Assembly (NCBI GenBank): GCA_027574665.1
Contig: CM050662.1
Coordinates: forward strand, 5,176,501 to 5,240,500
DNA length: 64,000 nt
DNA from: Rhynochetos jubatus
Taxonomy: Eukaryota; Chordata; Aves; Eurypygiformes; Rhynochetidae
Direction: 5' to 3'
A model generated the notes under the pieces. That model ran no database searches. It was not told where the DNA came from and saw only the letters and a list, made by a program, of their open reading frames with translations. The translations under genes and the position numbers were made by a program. Positions 52,121 to 64,000 of this stretch are shown in pieces; positions within the stretch are counted from its first letter, which is position 1, and each line of letters opens with the position of its first letter.

Positions 52121-53007
52121 CTGCTGCCCTCTGCCGCCCCCTACTGCCCTCTGCTGCCCTCTGCTGCCCCCTGCTGTCCCCTCTGCTGCTCCTTCCACCG
52201 CCCCCTACTGCCCTTTGCTGCCCCCTCTGCTGCCCTCTGCTGCCTCCTGATGCCCCTTCTGCTGCCCCCTGCTGCCCCCTCTTCCGCCCTCTACTGCCCC
52301 CTGATGCCCCCTCTGATGCCCCCTGATGCCCTCTGCTGCCCCCTCTGCCGCCCTCTGCTGCCCCCTGCTGTCCCCTCTGCTGGCCCCTGATGACCCCTCT
52401 GCTGCCCTCTCTACTGCCCTCTCTGCTGCCCTCTCTGCTGCCCCCTGCTGGCCTCTGCTGCCCTCTGCTCCCCTCTGCTGCCCCCTGCTGCCCTCTGCTC
52501 CCCTCTGCTGTCCCCTCTGCTGCCTCCTCTTCTGCCCCCTGCTGCCCCCTGCTGCTCTCTGCTGCCCCCTGCTCCCCTCTGCTGTCCCCTCTGCTGTCCC
52601 CTCTGCTGCCTCCTCTGCTGCCTCCTGCTGCCCCCTGCTGCTCTCTGCTGCCCCCTGCTGCCCTGTGCTCCCCTCTGCTGTCCCCTCTGCTGTCCCCTCT
52701 GCTGCCTCCTCTTCTGCCCCCTGCTGCCCTGTGCTCCCCTCTGCTGTCCCCTCTGCTGTCCCCTCTGCTGCCTCCTCTGCTGCCTCCTCTGCTGCCCCCT
52801 GCTGCCCCCTGCTGCTCTCTGCTGCCCCCTGCTGCCCTGTGCTCCCCTCTGCTGTCCCCTCTGCTGTCCCCTCTGCTGCCCTCTGCTGCCCCCTGCTGCC
52901 CCCTCTGCTGCCCCCTGCTGCCCCCTGCTGCCCTCTGCTGCCCCCTGCTGCCCCCTCTGCTGCCCCCTGCTGCCCTCTGCTGCCCCCTGCTGCCCCCTGC
53001 TGTCCCC
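52121..53007. repeat. C-rich minisatellite, about 80 units of 10-12 bp
   Basis: The array is built from TGCTGCCCCC (10 bp) and TGCTGTCCCCTC or TGCTGCCTCCTC (12 bp) units. The left third (52121-52430) is more diverged (CTACTG, CTGATG and CTGCCG variants). From 52498 a higher-order pattern appears: blocks starting CTCCCCTCTGCTGTCCCCTC recur at about 52498, 52571, 52669, 52735 and 52843, giving super-units of about 66-108 bp. The minus strand is G-rich (GGGGGCAGCA). The array has no stop codons in several frames, which produces spurious open frames of up to 485 aa. It abuts the CpG island directly. Confidence 0.93.
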
Positions 53008-56000
53008 GTGGCCCGGGAACGAACACGGCAGGAGGAAGCAGCAGCATGGCGGGAGCTACACAAATGTAGGTTCATCCCTACGCGGAATTCTCCTCCTTTC
53101 CGGGGAATAAATGACCCCGTTTCGTGCCTGCTGACCTCAGTCAAACAGTGCGACCCGCAGAGGGGTTTCCCGGGCGATGCTACCACAGCCTGATGTCGCT
53201 GTACAAACACAGCCCCGCGTCTGTGTGCACATTCGTGACAGATCTTGGCTTCCATCCTACAGAAACCTGCACCTGTGGGCCAACCCCGACAGCAAACATG
53301 CCCCAGCGGCTGCCAGCCAACAGGAAATGGAGATGGGCTGCCAGCGCCGCTCCGTGCTCCTGAGCGGGAGCGGGCTCAGCACAGCCACAGGCACGCGTCG
53401 GGGGAACGTGGGAGCAGCAGGCAGGAGCAGCCAGGGCCCCTCTCTTTCTGTTTGGCTTCATTTCGTGCCCCCATCCCCAGCCAACGCAAGCCCGGATAAT
53501 GGCAAGGAACAGCTAAAAGGCAGAGAGCTCAGCCCCAGCGCAGTTGTGGTGCCACCAAGCTGAAGCAACCAAGACTGGCTCGCCTGCTGCCCACCGAGAT
53601 GCCAGCTCCATCCACCGCATCCTTTAAGGCGTATTTCATACCACAGCCTTGCCAGGTTCAAACTCAAAGCCTTTATGATTCCATTCAAATGAAGTCAATG
53701 CAGGTCGAAACATGCAAGTACAGCCATAAGCATTCCATCTTCTTGGCATTACTGAATTTCTGCCCTTAGAAGTAACTACTGGCAACGGGGTGCCGAGAGG
53801 TGGTGAGAACGTCCCAGCGCCTGTCCCAGCCCCTGGACACCTCCAGGACCACACCTGTCCCTGGTGATAGCAGGATCTAAGTCAGAGGCTCCTGTAGTGA
53901 GTAGGGAGGGTAATGGTCACAGAGAAGAAATGAGGATGGTAAAAGCTGGGAGGGGCACAACAGTGCAATGAAATGTGAGATGTGCGGGTTTGATGTGGAT
54001 GTGTACTAGACCAGGCTGCAAGGAGATGAAAGGATAGCTCTTGAAAATGAGGACGTAGGAAGAAGACAAAGGTACAAAGTCCAGGCTGAAAAGAGAGAAA
54101 TATACCAAGAGGCCACTTGTGCCAGTCGCTGGTGGCATCCAAGAGGTCCCCTTATGGCTTTTGCTCCTTGTCCTCTTTTGCCTAGCACAGCACTGGAATG
54201 ACATCCAAGTCAGGACGATTAAAAATATGCACTGGCCCCTTACTAAGGAGTATCAGAAACAGCACTTTTCCCTCCTTTTGGGAGCACAGAAGGTTGTGTG
54301 AGACAAGGTGCTTACACACAACAGTTACCTGGGACCAACCGTTGGAGAGGAAACAGACCTTTTAACCCCAAGTCGGAGGATGGTCGTGCATTGCCTTCTG
54401 GCTAAAACCCGTGGCAGCAGATGTCTTGTTCTCACCTTCTCACGTAACACAGAGCATATACTCAGAGTCAACAGGGACTCCCTGATCACTGCCGAAACCT
54501 GTGGGCCCTGCGCTGCCTGATACTGCCTCTCTGCCAAGAGCTCAAGCATCCGCTCTGGTTTTATACCCAGTTGAGGCCAGTAACTCAAACCCAAAGCACT
54601 TCCTCGGACACATCCTTCTCTCCTGAGGAGTGGAGGCCTGTCTTTCCGTGACCGGTGCCCACGTAAGGGGTTCACCCTGACAGTGGCACCTGCATATACG
54701 CACACTGCGTTTCACAGATGTGAGGAGGAAAGCAAGAAAAGCAAAAACTCTGCTTTAAAGCAGAAAGTCTGCTTGATAGACTGCTAAGACATCTTCTTCC
54801 TGCTACAAAGAAAGCATCTGGGGAAGGGCTCAGTTCTTTTCTTAGGTGCTTTCTTAACAGCTTCTCTCTATTTATGCCTAAATTGACAATCCCATGAAAG
54901 AGATCATAACCCTGAACCTACAGTAGCTTTTCATTCTCAGGGCTGTTTTATGAAAAAAACTGCAGTAATATAGACACCCTTAGGGCACCCAGTGGCACAG
55001 GCAGGCACCAGAAGTCCAGAACACCGAAACAGTAAATAGTTAATCTGCAGCAAACATATTAAATCCTTGGCCAGTGTTTTGTATTTCCACTTTCAATTTC
55101 TTTGCCTTTCCCAACAAACCTTGTTATCCTGTGACCATTTCCTTTCACTCTTACACCTCCTAAAGATAGAAACCTGTTACCTCAGACATAGCTACAACAT
55201 GATACTTTAGTACCCAGTACATGTATATGCAAACCATGCTTGGCTGCTGTCACAAGGATTCAAGGCCTTGTGCCAGCTGCTCTGGTGTATGAAACGGGAA
55301 GCAGACCCCAGCTGGGCAGCCCATCTCAGGGAGCCTTGCCTCACACTGGAGACATGGGGATCTACAGTCGATCTCTCACAGGTGCCCCATGAAGCTCTCT
55401 TTGATGGCAGTGACTGCACAGCCAAGTTAATGACCCAAAGCCCCCAGATACCCTCTGCCCATCTGTTGTCAGCTCAGAATAAGGCAGCCAGGATCACCCC
55501 CAGCAAATCCCAGCTTTTATGCAGGCACAGCAAAGCAGCTTCTCTTTGCCTGACTCCTTTGGAATTAACTACTCACAACTTACAGGAAATGAGGGAAATT
55601 CTGTAATTTCTGTCTGACCCCTAAGAGAGCCAATGAACTGAACATCTTCAGCTTTGAGGGCACTCTGTGAAGCAGGAATGGAGAAAAAACATCCTGGAAT
55701 CCAGGAACTATCCAGTTTAAAGGGCACAGACGGTGTGACAAACACACAGTTCATCTTAGCATTACTGATGGCCCACAGCACCAAAGACAAATTGTCATAG
55801 TGCAAATACTACAGGATGGGTTATATTCCACATGGTTAACCCCATTTAGGAAAGCTTTCAGGCATAGGGGTATTCCCATCTCTATTCAGAGCGCTCAAGG
55901 ATATACTTAGCTTTCTGGCTGATGAGATCTAAGCACAGGCCTAATTACTGATTTGGAAAAGGTCTGGAGATGCTACAATGATAGATAACACAGAAAACCC

Positions 56001-59000
56001 TAAGTGAAAGTAAGATCTTGTGGAAAGTGAGTAGCTAAATCACATGAGCTACACCCCTTGTAACTGCTAGGTCAGGATGTTTTGCAGCCTACCCATCTGT
56101 AAATGAACACATTTCAAACAAAGCCACCCAGCTCCTAGCTTCGTGCTGTTAAAGGCTGTCCTCAATACTGCTTTTATTCAACTCACCCAACACACAGACC
56201 AAGTCTTTTCATTATCAGACAATAATTTACAATCAGTAGAGATGTGATTGATTGGAGACTGTGGTCCCTGGAAATGTTATCTTTTCACCCTTTCCTTACT
56301 CCAGGGGAACTCCTCCTCCTTGAAGAAGATAGGGGCGAAGGAGGAGGGAAAGGAAATTCCCTACAAGCCCAGTGAAATCCATAACTGAACTGTGTCTGTA
56401 ACACCATTTCTGTATCAAACATTACAGCATGAAACACTCCATAAAAGTGTGAAGATGCATCTGGGGAGCTCCGGAGTTGGAATCCCTCCGGTCTTTGGCT
56501 GTACCAAAGACTAGGTGGGGCAAGGCCAAAGGTGTAACATTAGCTTTTCTTTCATGCTAGTTCTTCTCCACAATACGTAGGGCATCAATTGCTTTTACAG
56601 AAGACCCAAACAACCTGACTTTCTGTTACAGATGTGAGAAAGAGAGTTAAAGGTACCTTTTGTCTGTTTCTGCCAATATGCAACACAGGAGACTCCAGTC
56701 ACAGAGACAAAAAAACCCCAAAAAACTAGTTACCTGAAGATTTGCATGTTTTTTTAAAAAATTATATGGAACATTACAAAAAAACCAAGCACAACTTTTT
56801 TCCTTTACCCAGATACCAAGGGCAGCCCAATCTACAGTGATGTTTGTGCTTCTGAAAGACTGGGAAATCCTGAGTACATTGCTCCCTTGGTTTTGTATGA
56901 CAGTTAAAGAAGGCTTAATAAGCAGTCTGAGATCTCTTACTGCCATTTTTTCATTTCCTGTGTTATCACAGGCAGTTGGCATAGCAGCTGATAGCCTTAA
57001 CAGACTGAGAGAAACATTTTTATAGAGAGACTTACGGGAACTAACCTATCTCCAGTGAATTCATTTCCACTTTGAGTGTTTTACAGCCTCAAAGGCCATC
57101 CCCATTCCACACTCCTGGTGGCTCTGATGAGTTAAAGTGTTCTGTCATAACAGCACCAAAGTGAGAAAAAGTATTAAATCTCCTCTCGGGTACGCGGATG
57201 TTTAAAGTTCAGGAGTTTGCAGTAAATGTGAAGTTTCCCTTTTTTTAAGTTGCTGTGCAGTAGCAAAATCATTCCCCGATTTTAAGTGGTCTGTGCAGTC
57301 TCACCTCAGTACGACTGCTTTACAACACACTATAGATACGATTCCAGGCACCACAGACCAAGGCCATCCCAGCGCTCCTCACCCACAACCAGCGTAAGGC
57401 ACCCCGTGTCCCTCTCGCCCACGAACCCTGGAGCGTCTCACCCCCAGTGCCGCGCTGTCGGCACACGGATGCTGCCCAGCACAATCACTGCTTCGCCTCA
57501 CGGGGACGGCAGTTACGCGGGGTGGAAGCCTGGCACAGACTTCTTGACCTAAAAGGCGATTGCAGTCCTGTGGATGGCTAGATGCAATTAGTACAAAAAA
57601 CACCTGGATGTGAAAAAATGTGGAAAACAACTTTCTGCTTCACCAAATGAAGTGATAGTTCTCAAGGACTAACCCTAGCAACTGCTGCAGGGGAAACAAG
57701 GAGAAAGGCAGACACGGCAGCAGCGGCAGCTGGCTAACCGAGTTGGCAAAACAGCTGCTCCCCAGCACTGTCATTTAAACTTCTGTGTACACATTAGGAG
57801 CCAAAAGATTCCCATCCTCTCTGCTGCCTCGGGAAATACAGCTCACAAGAATGAGGCATGGTTGTCAAAGTGACAAAGCACACAATAAAAGGGGAGTAAT
57901 ATGGGGATCCTACCAGCCCATCACAGCAGTCCACCCACAGAGCTGGCTCTGGAGTGGAGGGACTCGCTACTCCCATTACCCTGAAAACATGAAATTCAAG
58001 CTGTTCTCTGCCCTGCAGCGATGGGAGGCAACACTCTTTTTCACTTTAAAAAAAACCAAACTTAAAATTACCAACATTTCAAAAGTCACAGGGAAAAAAA
58101 CAAAGACAAAAATACATTTATGTTTACTAGGCTGAGTCAATCTGACCAGTTTCTGACTGGTACCAAGTTCAACAGCTAATTCCAACCTAACAATAACAAC
58201 AAATACTGACACTTCTGGCATCCCCACTCTATAACAGTATGAGTTTATTCATCATAAGGCTGGTATTGCATCTGCTGCTGTGCTGCTTTGGGATGGTTTC
58301 TTGCCCAGCGCACACAGGTCACAGGTACTCTCATCACGAAACCCTGCTGATTTCACATGACGTTGAAAATCACCCACCCAGCCAGAGCAGGGATGTTCTC
58401 CAGGATGAAACAAAAGCCCAGTGGAGGACAATGAGACCCCTTTCACTACTGCTCAACTTTCCAGGGTAATGCATGTGAACCAGAGCCCGCTTTAACCACC
58501 TTTTTCTCCTGAGAGCCCCTGGGAACAGTTTAGAGGGACTGGATGCCCTGCTCCTGCATGACCAAAGAGGGCTGCCCACCCAGTGTACACAGCCCACAGC
58601 CCTCTCCTTGCCCATCTCTGGAAGACCATCAATAAGGAGGAAGAATTGGACAAACCTACCACTAGAAAAGGTCTCATGGCTCCTAAAAGCTGATGGGACA
58701 CTGCCACTCTAGTTCTTCAGGTCAGCATTGGAGTGTCTTGAACTCCAGCAAAGCTGTCCCTGAAAACCTGGGCAACGGTCACATCTTAATCCAGGTGGCG
58801 AGAAGAGCAGAGACGGGTCTTGAGCTAAACCTCAGGCCTCGGTGACTCACGCAGGAGCAAGAAGTAAAGCTCCCTGTGTGAGCTACATTTACCCCAAGGA
58901 CTGGCCAGGCTCTGTACAGACACCAGCATTTTCACCTCTGCAGAGCTGTTGCCTTTGGAGAAGAGGAGCACCCTGCTCAGATAATTCCTTTCCTTTCAGA

Positions 59001-60045
59001 GGAAAAAGGTTAGTAGTAGACTAAAAGCATATTTTTCTTTATGTATAGGATGCATTATCTTAATCTGCTGGACAGAATCATAGGCTGTGAAGTGCTCTTG
59101 GCTTCCACAACTGCGGGTACAGCTCCATGCGTGAATTACAGTGTTTTGCACTGGCAAAATTGGGGTGGGGGGGACTGGAATGGGGGTATTAGTCACAGTG
59201 GAAAAACAGCACTGCGAGACGCAATCGTCTCTCGCCCACTCTGAGGAACATGCATTGAACAACCTACCGATCGTTACTTTTCAGTGGGAGGTATTTCTAC
59301 TTTTCTGCCTCCAAAGCAAGCTGGTTTATGCTATGTAAAGCCTTTCACATAAGTCCAATCAAATTTTAAATGCAAATACCTGAAATAGGGCTTATATAAA
59401 ATATAGGGATTTGCAAGTTGAATATCTCTGAAACACCAAGAGCTAAGTATAGAGATCTGGATACAGCATTTAAACTCAAAACCCTGCTTCAGGTGCTAAG
59501 CACAGAACGATATCCCTCCATAGGGGTAAGGCGGTCTATGCAACACTGGTGATTTGGTACCACTCGTTAAGAAGAACTGTCACTTCATAGTAAGAGTGAT
59601 GCACTCAAAACAATGTGAGTGCAGTCCTTCCAAATGATTCTGCAAGGCTTGTGGCTAGGCCTACACCGATTCCAGATCAATATTTGCATGGCAAGAAAAG
59701 AACCTGTGAGAACAGAGGGAAAAAAAGGAGACAACCCGTTTTTGTAGGGTTAAAGATATGCTTGGCTGAAATGGACAAAGCTGAATCCTTCCCAACAGCA
59801 TTCTAAGGTGAAGCTAAATGCTGGTGATCCCCGCTTTGGGCAGACTTGTGCACAGAAGCATATGCAGAAATCGTCTCAAATCCAAGGGCACCAGCCACAC
59901 ATTTCTGCCACAGACCACCCTGACTGCAGAAGTGTCCCCTGACTTCTCAAAGGCCAGGGACCGTCCCTACCTCAGCACCAGAAGGTGTCTCTTCCTCTCA
60001 GGCTCTCACACTAGGAGCTACTGAAGCAGCCTGTGTGGTCAGTGG
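53008..60045. other. intron-like or intergenic DNA, no gene recognised
   Basis: 53008-53640 is still GC-rich as the shoulder of the minisatellite and CpG island. The rest is mixed. 57360-57560 has a small CpG-richer patch, and 59160-59190 a G-rich run with three runs of four or more G. No coding exon or long repeat recognised. Confidence 0.55.
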
Positions 60046-60050
60046 GCACC
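60046..60050. repeat. target-site duplication, left copy
   Basis: GCACC immediately before the TG of the solo LTR; repeated exactly at 60605-60609. Confidence 0.85.
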
Positions 60051-60604
60051 TGTGCTGGTTTTGGCCAGGATAGCGTTAATTTTCTTCACAGCAGCTGGTA
60101 TGGGGCTGTACTTTGGATTTGGGCTGAGAAGAGTGTCAATAACTGATGTTTTAGTTGTTGCTCAGCAATGTTTACATTGAGCCAAGGAGCCTTTCAGTTT
60201 CTCACACTGCCCCTGTTATCCTCGATTCTTCTCTACAAAAAGCTGGGAGGGGACGCAGCCTGCACAGCTGACCCAAACTGACCAAGGGGACATTTCAAGC
60301 CATAAGGCATCGTGCTCAGTATAGAAGCTGAGGGGTGTTGACCAGGGAGGGATCGCTGCTTGGGGACAGGCTGTCGATCGCCAGGTGGTGAGCAATTGTT
60401 GAGTTGTGCATCACTTGGTTTTGTGTATTCCTTTCTCAGTAATATTATTATCATTATTATTTCCTCTCCCTTTGCTGTCCCAATTTACTGTTTTTATCTT
60501 GAATCAGGAGGCTTTTTTCCCCAATTCTCTCCCCCATCCCACCTGGGGTGTAGCCGAGGTGAGCGAGCAGCTGCTCAGTTGCCGGCTGTGACTAAACCAC
60601 AACA
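60051..60604 (+). mobile_element. solo LTR of an avian ERVL-type endogenous retrovirus (554 bp)
   Basis: The element starts TGTGCTGGTTTTGGCCAGG and ends GACTAAACCACAACA. A perfect 5-bp duplication, GCACC, flanks it at 60046-60050 and 60605-60609. Recognisable regions are the U3 start, the segment GACAGCTGACCC-like at about 60266-60280, a TATA-like GTATAGAA at 60319-60326, GGTGGTGAGCAATTG at about 60384 and a TTATTATCATTATTATT stretch at about 60446-60463. It matches a common bird LTR from memory. No internal retroviral genes are present. Confidence 0.88.
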
Positions 60605-60609
60605 GCACC
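60605..60609. repeat. target-site duplication, right copy
   Basis: GCACC immediately after the CA of the solo LTR; matches 60046-60050. Confidence 0.85.
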
Positions 60610-63600
60610 TATCTTGCTGCCTTCTGGATCTTTGGAACCAACGAGCCATCACTATAGCCATCACAACAGAGCTCTCCCATCACTTCAAAATCACCCTTCA
60701 CTCAAGCCAGTTACCTTAAAAACATAACATTTGGACCACACACAAGGGCACAGTTGGGAAAAAAGTCACTAAGACACAGGTGGTAAAAAAAGGAAGAAAA
60801 ATAACACTTGAGCTTCTTCACACAGCCTCGTACTCAGACACGTGCATTCCTCACCATCAGTCCCAGGACTGGGGGCATGTACCTCACCCCTAGGGTCTGG
60901 CCTTGTCCTGGCCAGCAGCCTGTACCCATTCCCCAGCAGGCTCGGTTCCATACTCTGTCCTTCCCTGGGTTTGCCCAAGTGGTCACCCAAATGTCCCCAG
61001 GGTTCCTGAGCCTCAGAAAGTGGCTTCAACACTCCTCCTTCCACAAGGACTGCCCTCCCTTCTCAGAAATAAGAACATCCCTTTGGTGGACAGTTGCCAG
61101 GTGCCGGAGTCCCCACCTCCTGCATTTCTCCTACACCAAGGGACAGAATTTCTTTCTCATTCGGCTAAGTCTCTACAGAAACCCTTTTCATACACTGAAT
61201 TTATACTTCGCATCAACACGTAAATTGAAACCATAGTTGGCATTTAATATGTGCAGCTCAGGAAGTGTTCTCTGACCCGCTTTGATCAGGCAGAGGGTGA
61301 TGCTCATTTGTGACTGTATTTCAAGCAGACGTTGATCTGCGGGGATAGATAAACCCCTCCTGTTACAGCTGATGCAGAAAGGAAACGCCTATCCAGCCAC
61401 GTGGGATGGATTCCACGCGGTGTTTTCCGGAGCGTTCCGTGTAGTCCCGGCTGAGCCTGTGATCCCCCTTTGTGAGCCACCTTGCAGAGAGCCAGCCTCA
61501 AATGGGAACTGTTGCCAAATTAATTCTGTAATGCTGTGGATGGTACTACAAGCTACACACGTTATTGAGCTAAATTAATTTCTGCCGCACCTGACCTGCA
61601 GCTGAGGAGTGTTGCTTACTGGGCTGGGAATAGCTTGTTTGTTGGATCTATAAAATATTGTTACTTAAACAGTCCAGAGAGCTCCTCTGACACAAGTTCT
61701 CTTTCCCCTGAAGGGTTTTCTTTCTAACTGGAGTTATTGATCCCTTTGGCTTTAGACAGGAAATAATCACTGCATTAGCAACCACCAAAATGGTCTTCAG
61801 TCCCCAGAGTCTGTCCCCTGACACGTCATTGATTTGAGTTTTTTGAGCTGGGAATGTTGTTACACAGTTCTGATAAAAAGCGCAGTGATGTGCAATCTAT
61901 TTTACATTTGACTTCTTCATGGGAAGTTTCAGTGTGTTACTTTTCAAGCACCTCTCAAACAATTGCTGCTAAATTCTGCTACAAAGTAGCGCTGCTTTAT
62001 TTAATACGGAGGGAAACTCAATCAGTGCAGGACAGACACCTCCAGCTCCGACGTGCTGGGTTTGCTTTGTTAAACCTGCTGCAACAGAGGAGCACAGCAG
62101 CTCATGGGCTGAGGTTGGGCTCCCAGCAGTGTCTGCCCCTTTACAGGGATGGCTGACTTCACCAGGCAGCGCTACCAACAGTCCGCACAGTACCTGGCCA
62201 CGTTTGGAATCGCCCACACACTGCCCTGCAACATTAGATTTCTGTATTTGCCATTTAAACACAAAATAAGCATTGCATCGTGGTGCTTCTCCATTCGCCT
62301 GTTGATCGAAGTGTGGTTTCTCTGCCCCACGATGCAATCACAACAGCCCACTCCGAAGCAAACGCATTACTTACTCTTACTCAGCCCAGATGTGGAACAG
62401 GAGCTCACACAAACAGGCACTACCAAACCTTCTGCTCTGTTTCCAAGCCCTGGAATGCAGCAGCCCCTTCCCTGCATTACCCTCAGTACAGTCCAGAGCC
62501 AAGAGAAACGTGGATCTGCGCGACAAACGTACCTGTAACTCGCATCTTACCAAAGCCGCAACACCTTACTAATGCAGGGTCAGAGCTGCTGCTGTCAGCG
62601 CGACAGAGCAGTGCCCGAGCATGTCCAGGCTGGGCTGCAGGATGCAGCTGGATGCACCGCGGGGGTGCAGTGCCTACACTGCCCGTTTAGCAAATCCATC
62701 CTGTTCGGATTTGGTTCTGATGCTGCATGCAAAAGCGGAAGAGAGGAGCTGTGCCAATCTGCCTGCGGCATGAAGCCAGCTCTTGGGATTCTCTGATGAG
62801 GGTCTCAAATCTAAACCAAGATGATGTTGGGTGGTTCCATCTCTCTGTAGGAAATCACATTTAAATGCTTTTAACACGCTTTTGCAAAATGGTGATGTTA
62901 TCTGGCCAAAGTGAATTTGACAGGCAGCTGAAGCATACGGGAGAATCCAACTGTCTTTATTACTGGCCATCTAAGCTGCATTGAGAACGGATTCCCGGCC
63001 AGCTAATCAGGTGACAGCAAGGCTTCGCGTTCAAGGGAGATCCACAGGGTAGTACCAGGGTGCACAACAAGGCCATATTCTTGGCTAGGAGGGGATGAAT
63101 CTCACGGGTGTCCAGCTATAAAACTGCATGCACACCTCACCCCCTTTGGGAAATTACTGGTTTAATGGTGTGACTTTCTAGAATGCCTCTGAAAATGGAA
63201 AGTGCTGGTGCTCGTGGCACCAGATCGCTGCGGGAGCTACTTGCTGGATTTCAGGTCGTGCCCAGAAGCCTGAAACAGCCCTGCCACAGTTTGTCAGTAG
63301 GCCAGGGCTGACAGGAAAGAGGGAAACTTCTCACAGGTGGAAAGAGGAGAGCTTTCCAGTGGTCCCCTGCCTGCTTTTAGGGCTGCATATACTTTCACCC
63401 ATGTTACTGAAGCGTTTTGCTCAAACTTAGCAGTGCACAACTCTGCGAATCCACCACATTTGCATCGAAAACATCCCACTTGAAAAATGGGTGATTGGGG
63501 CACTAATGAAGTGCTCTCTTGAGCTGCAACATCATTTATGGAGAACACGAAGCCATTAAAGATGGCTTAGCTTTCACGAGAACCTGCACGACCTCCACAG

Positions 63601-64000
63601 TCGCTTCACATTTGCAGAGCAATTTCAGAAAACATTATTTGCAGGACATGACAGCCCCGGCAGGACACAGCAGCATCAGTACTGCACAACAGCAGGAGCT
63701 CAGGCGGTTTGGATTCAAGTTCAAAGACTAGCAGTAACTATGATTTTTAAAGATCTGTCCTAGCAAGGTTATTTACCCATTTACTGATGTTCTCAGAATG
63801 AGCAAACTGACCGCAGGTTTCCAATCTCCACATTGTGCGTGGGCAGTAACGCGAACTTTTTGGGTACAGACTGGTCAAACTGAATTCCTGGAGAAAGTCT
63901 ACCGAGCTGGTTACAGTACGAGCCTCCAGGTCTTCAAACGTTAGTATGTGAATACTCTTCATGAATTATGTTAAGCAGAAGCTTTTCCTATATGTGGTAT
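60610..64000. other. intron-like or intergenic DNA, no gene recognised
   Basis: Unique-looking sequence to the right edge. Frames of up to 142 aa overlap each other on both strands without codon bias. No repeat or exon recognised. Confidence 0.55.

Noticed and set aside
51798-53255. Open frame of 485 aa on the minus strand, and 247-280 aa frames on both strands, rich in GQQ/AAG/SRG or PLLP repeats
   Set aside because: They are translations of the stop-free minisatellite and the CpG island. Several frames are open at once and the residues follow the repeat unit.
1-64000. CRISPR arrays, prokaryotic operons, phage or insertion sequences
   Set aside because: None seen. Codon use, repeat families and the splice donor indicate a vertebrate nuclear genome.

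Overview
This window looks like avian nuclear DNA, almost entirely non-coding. Three things point to a bird: a 5'-truncated CR1 LINE with the typical avian 3' end (28571-29273), further CR1 pieces of different ages, and three solo LTRs resembling the ERVL-type LTRs common in bird genomes. There are no bacterial-style operons, no CRISPR array and no convincing RNA gene. The species cannot be named from what is here.

The one coding exon I recognise is at 31388-31487 on the minus strand. It is 100 nt long, starts MNLEGLEMIVVLVII and ends at a consensus splice donor in phase 1. It matches the alternative first coding exon of KCNIP4 (isoform KChIP4a), which encodes the membrane-inserting K-channel inactivation suppressor (KIS) domain placed in front of the EF-hand core. 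KCNIP4 is a very large gene in vertebrates, so most or all of the window is probably KCNIP4 intron and alternative-promoter sequence, transcribed right to left. I did not find the shared EF-hand exons; they should lie beyond the left edge.

Layout: 1-10925, plain intron-like DNA with small simple repeats. 10931-11704, solo LTR with a 5-bp target duplication. 14372-14480, a MIR/L2-like fossil. 15570-17260, an old decayed CR1 with readable reverse-transcriptase remnants (+ strand). 17572-25225, three weaker MIR/L2-like scraps. 28571-29273, a younger CR1 (minus). 31388-31487, the KCNIP4 exon, with a 5-codon upstream ORF just before its start. 40035-41124, an LTR in the same orientation as KCNIP4, about 8.5 kb upstream of the exon. 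43242-43688, a GC-rich 148-codon intronless ORF (+) in AT-rich surroundings, probably a retrocopy or an unrecognised single-exon gene. 49965-50143, a short CR1 3' end (+). 51526-52120, a CpG island with GC boxes. 52121-53007, a C-rich 10-12 bp minisatellite of about 80 units abutting the island. 60051-60604, another solo LTR with a perfect 5-bp duplication. The rest shows no recognisable gene.

The most useful points for follow-up are the KIS exon and its possible promoters (a modest GC patch, a sense LTR and a distant CpG island), the intact-looking ORF at 43.2 kb, and the CpG island/minisatellite pair, whose units resemble the CTCF core motif.
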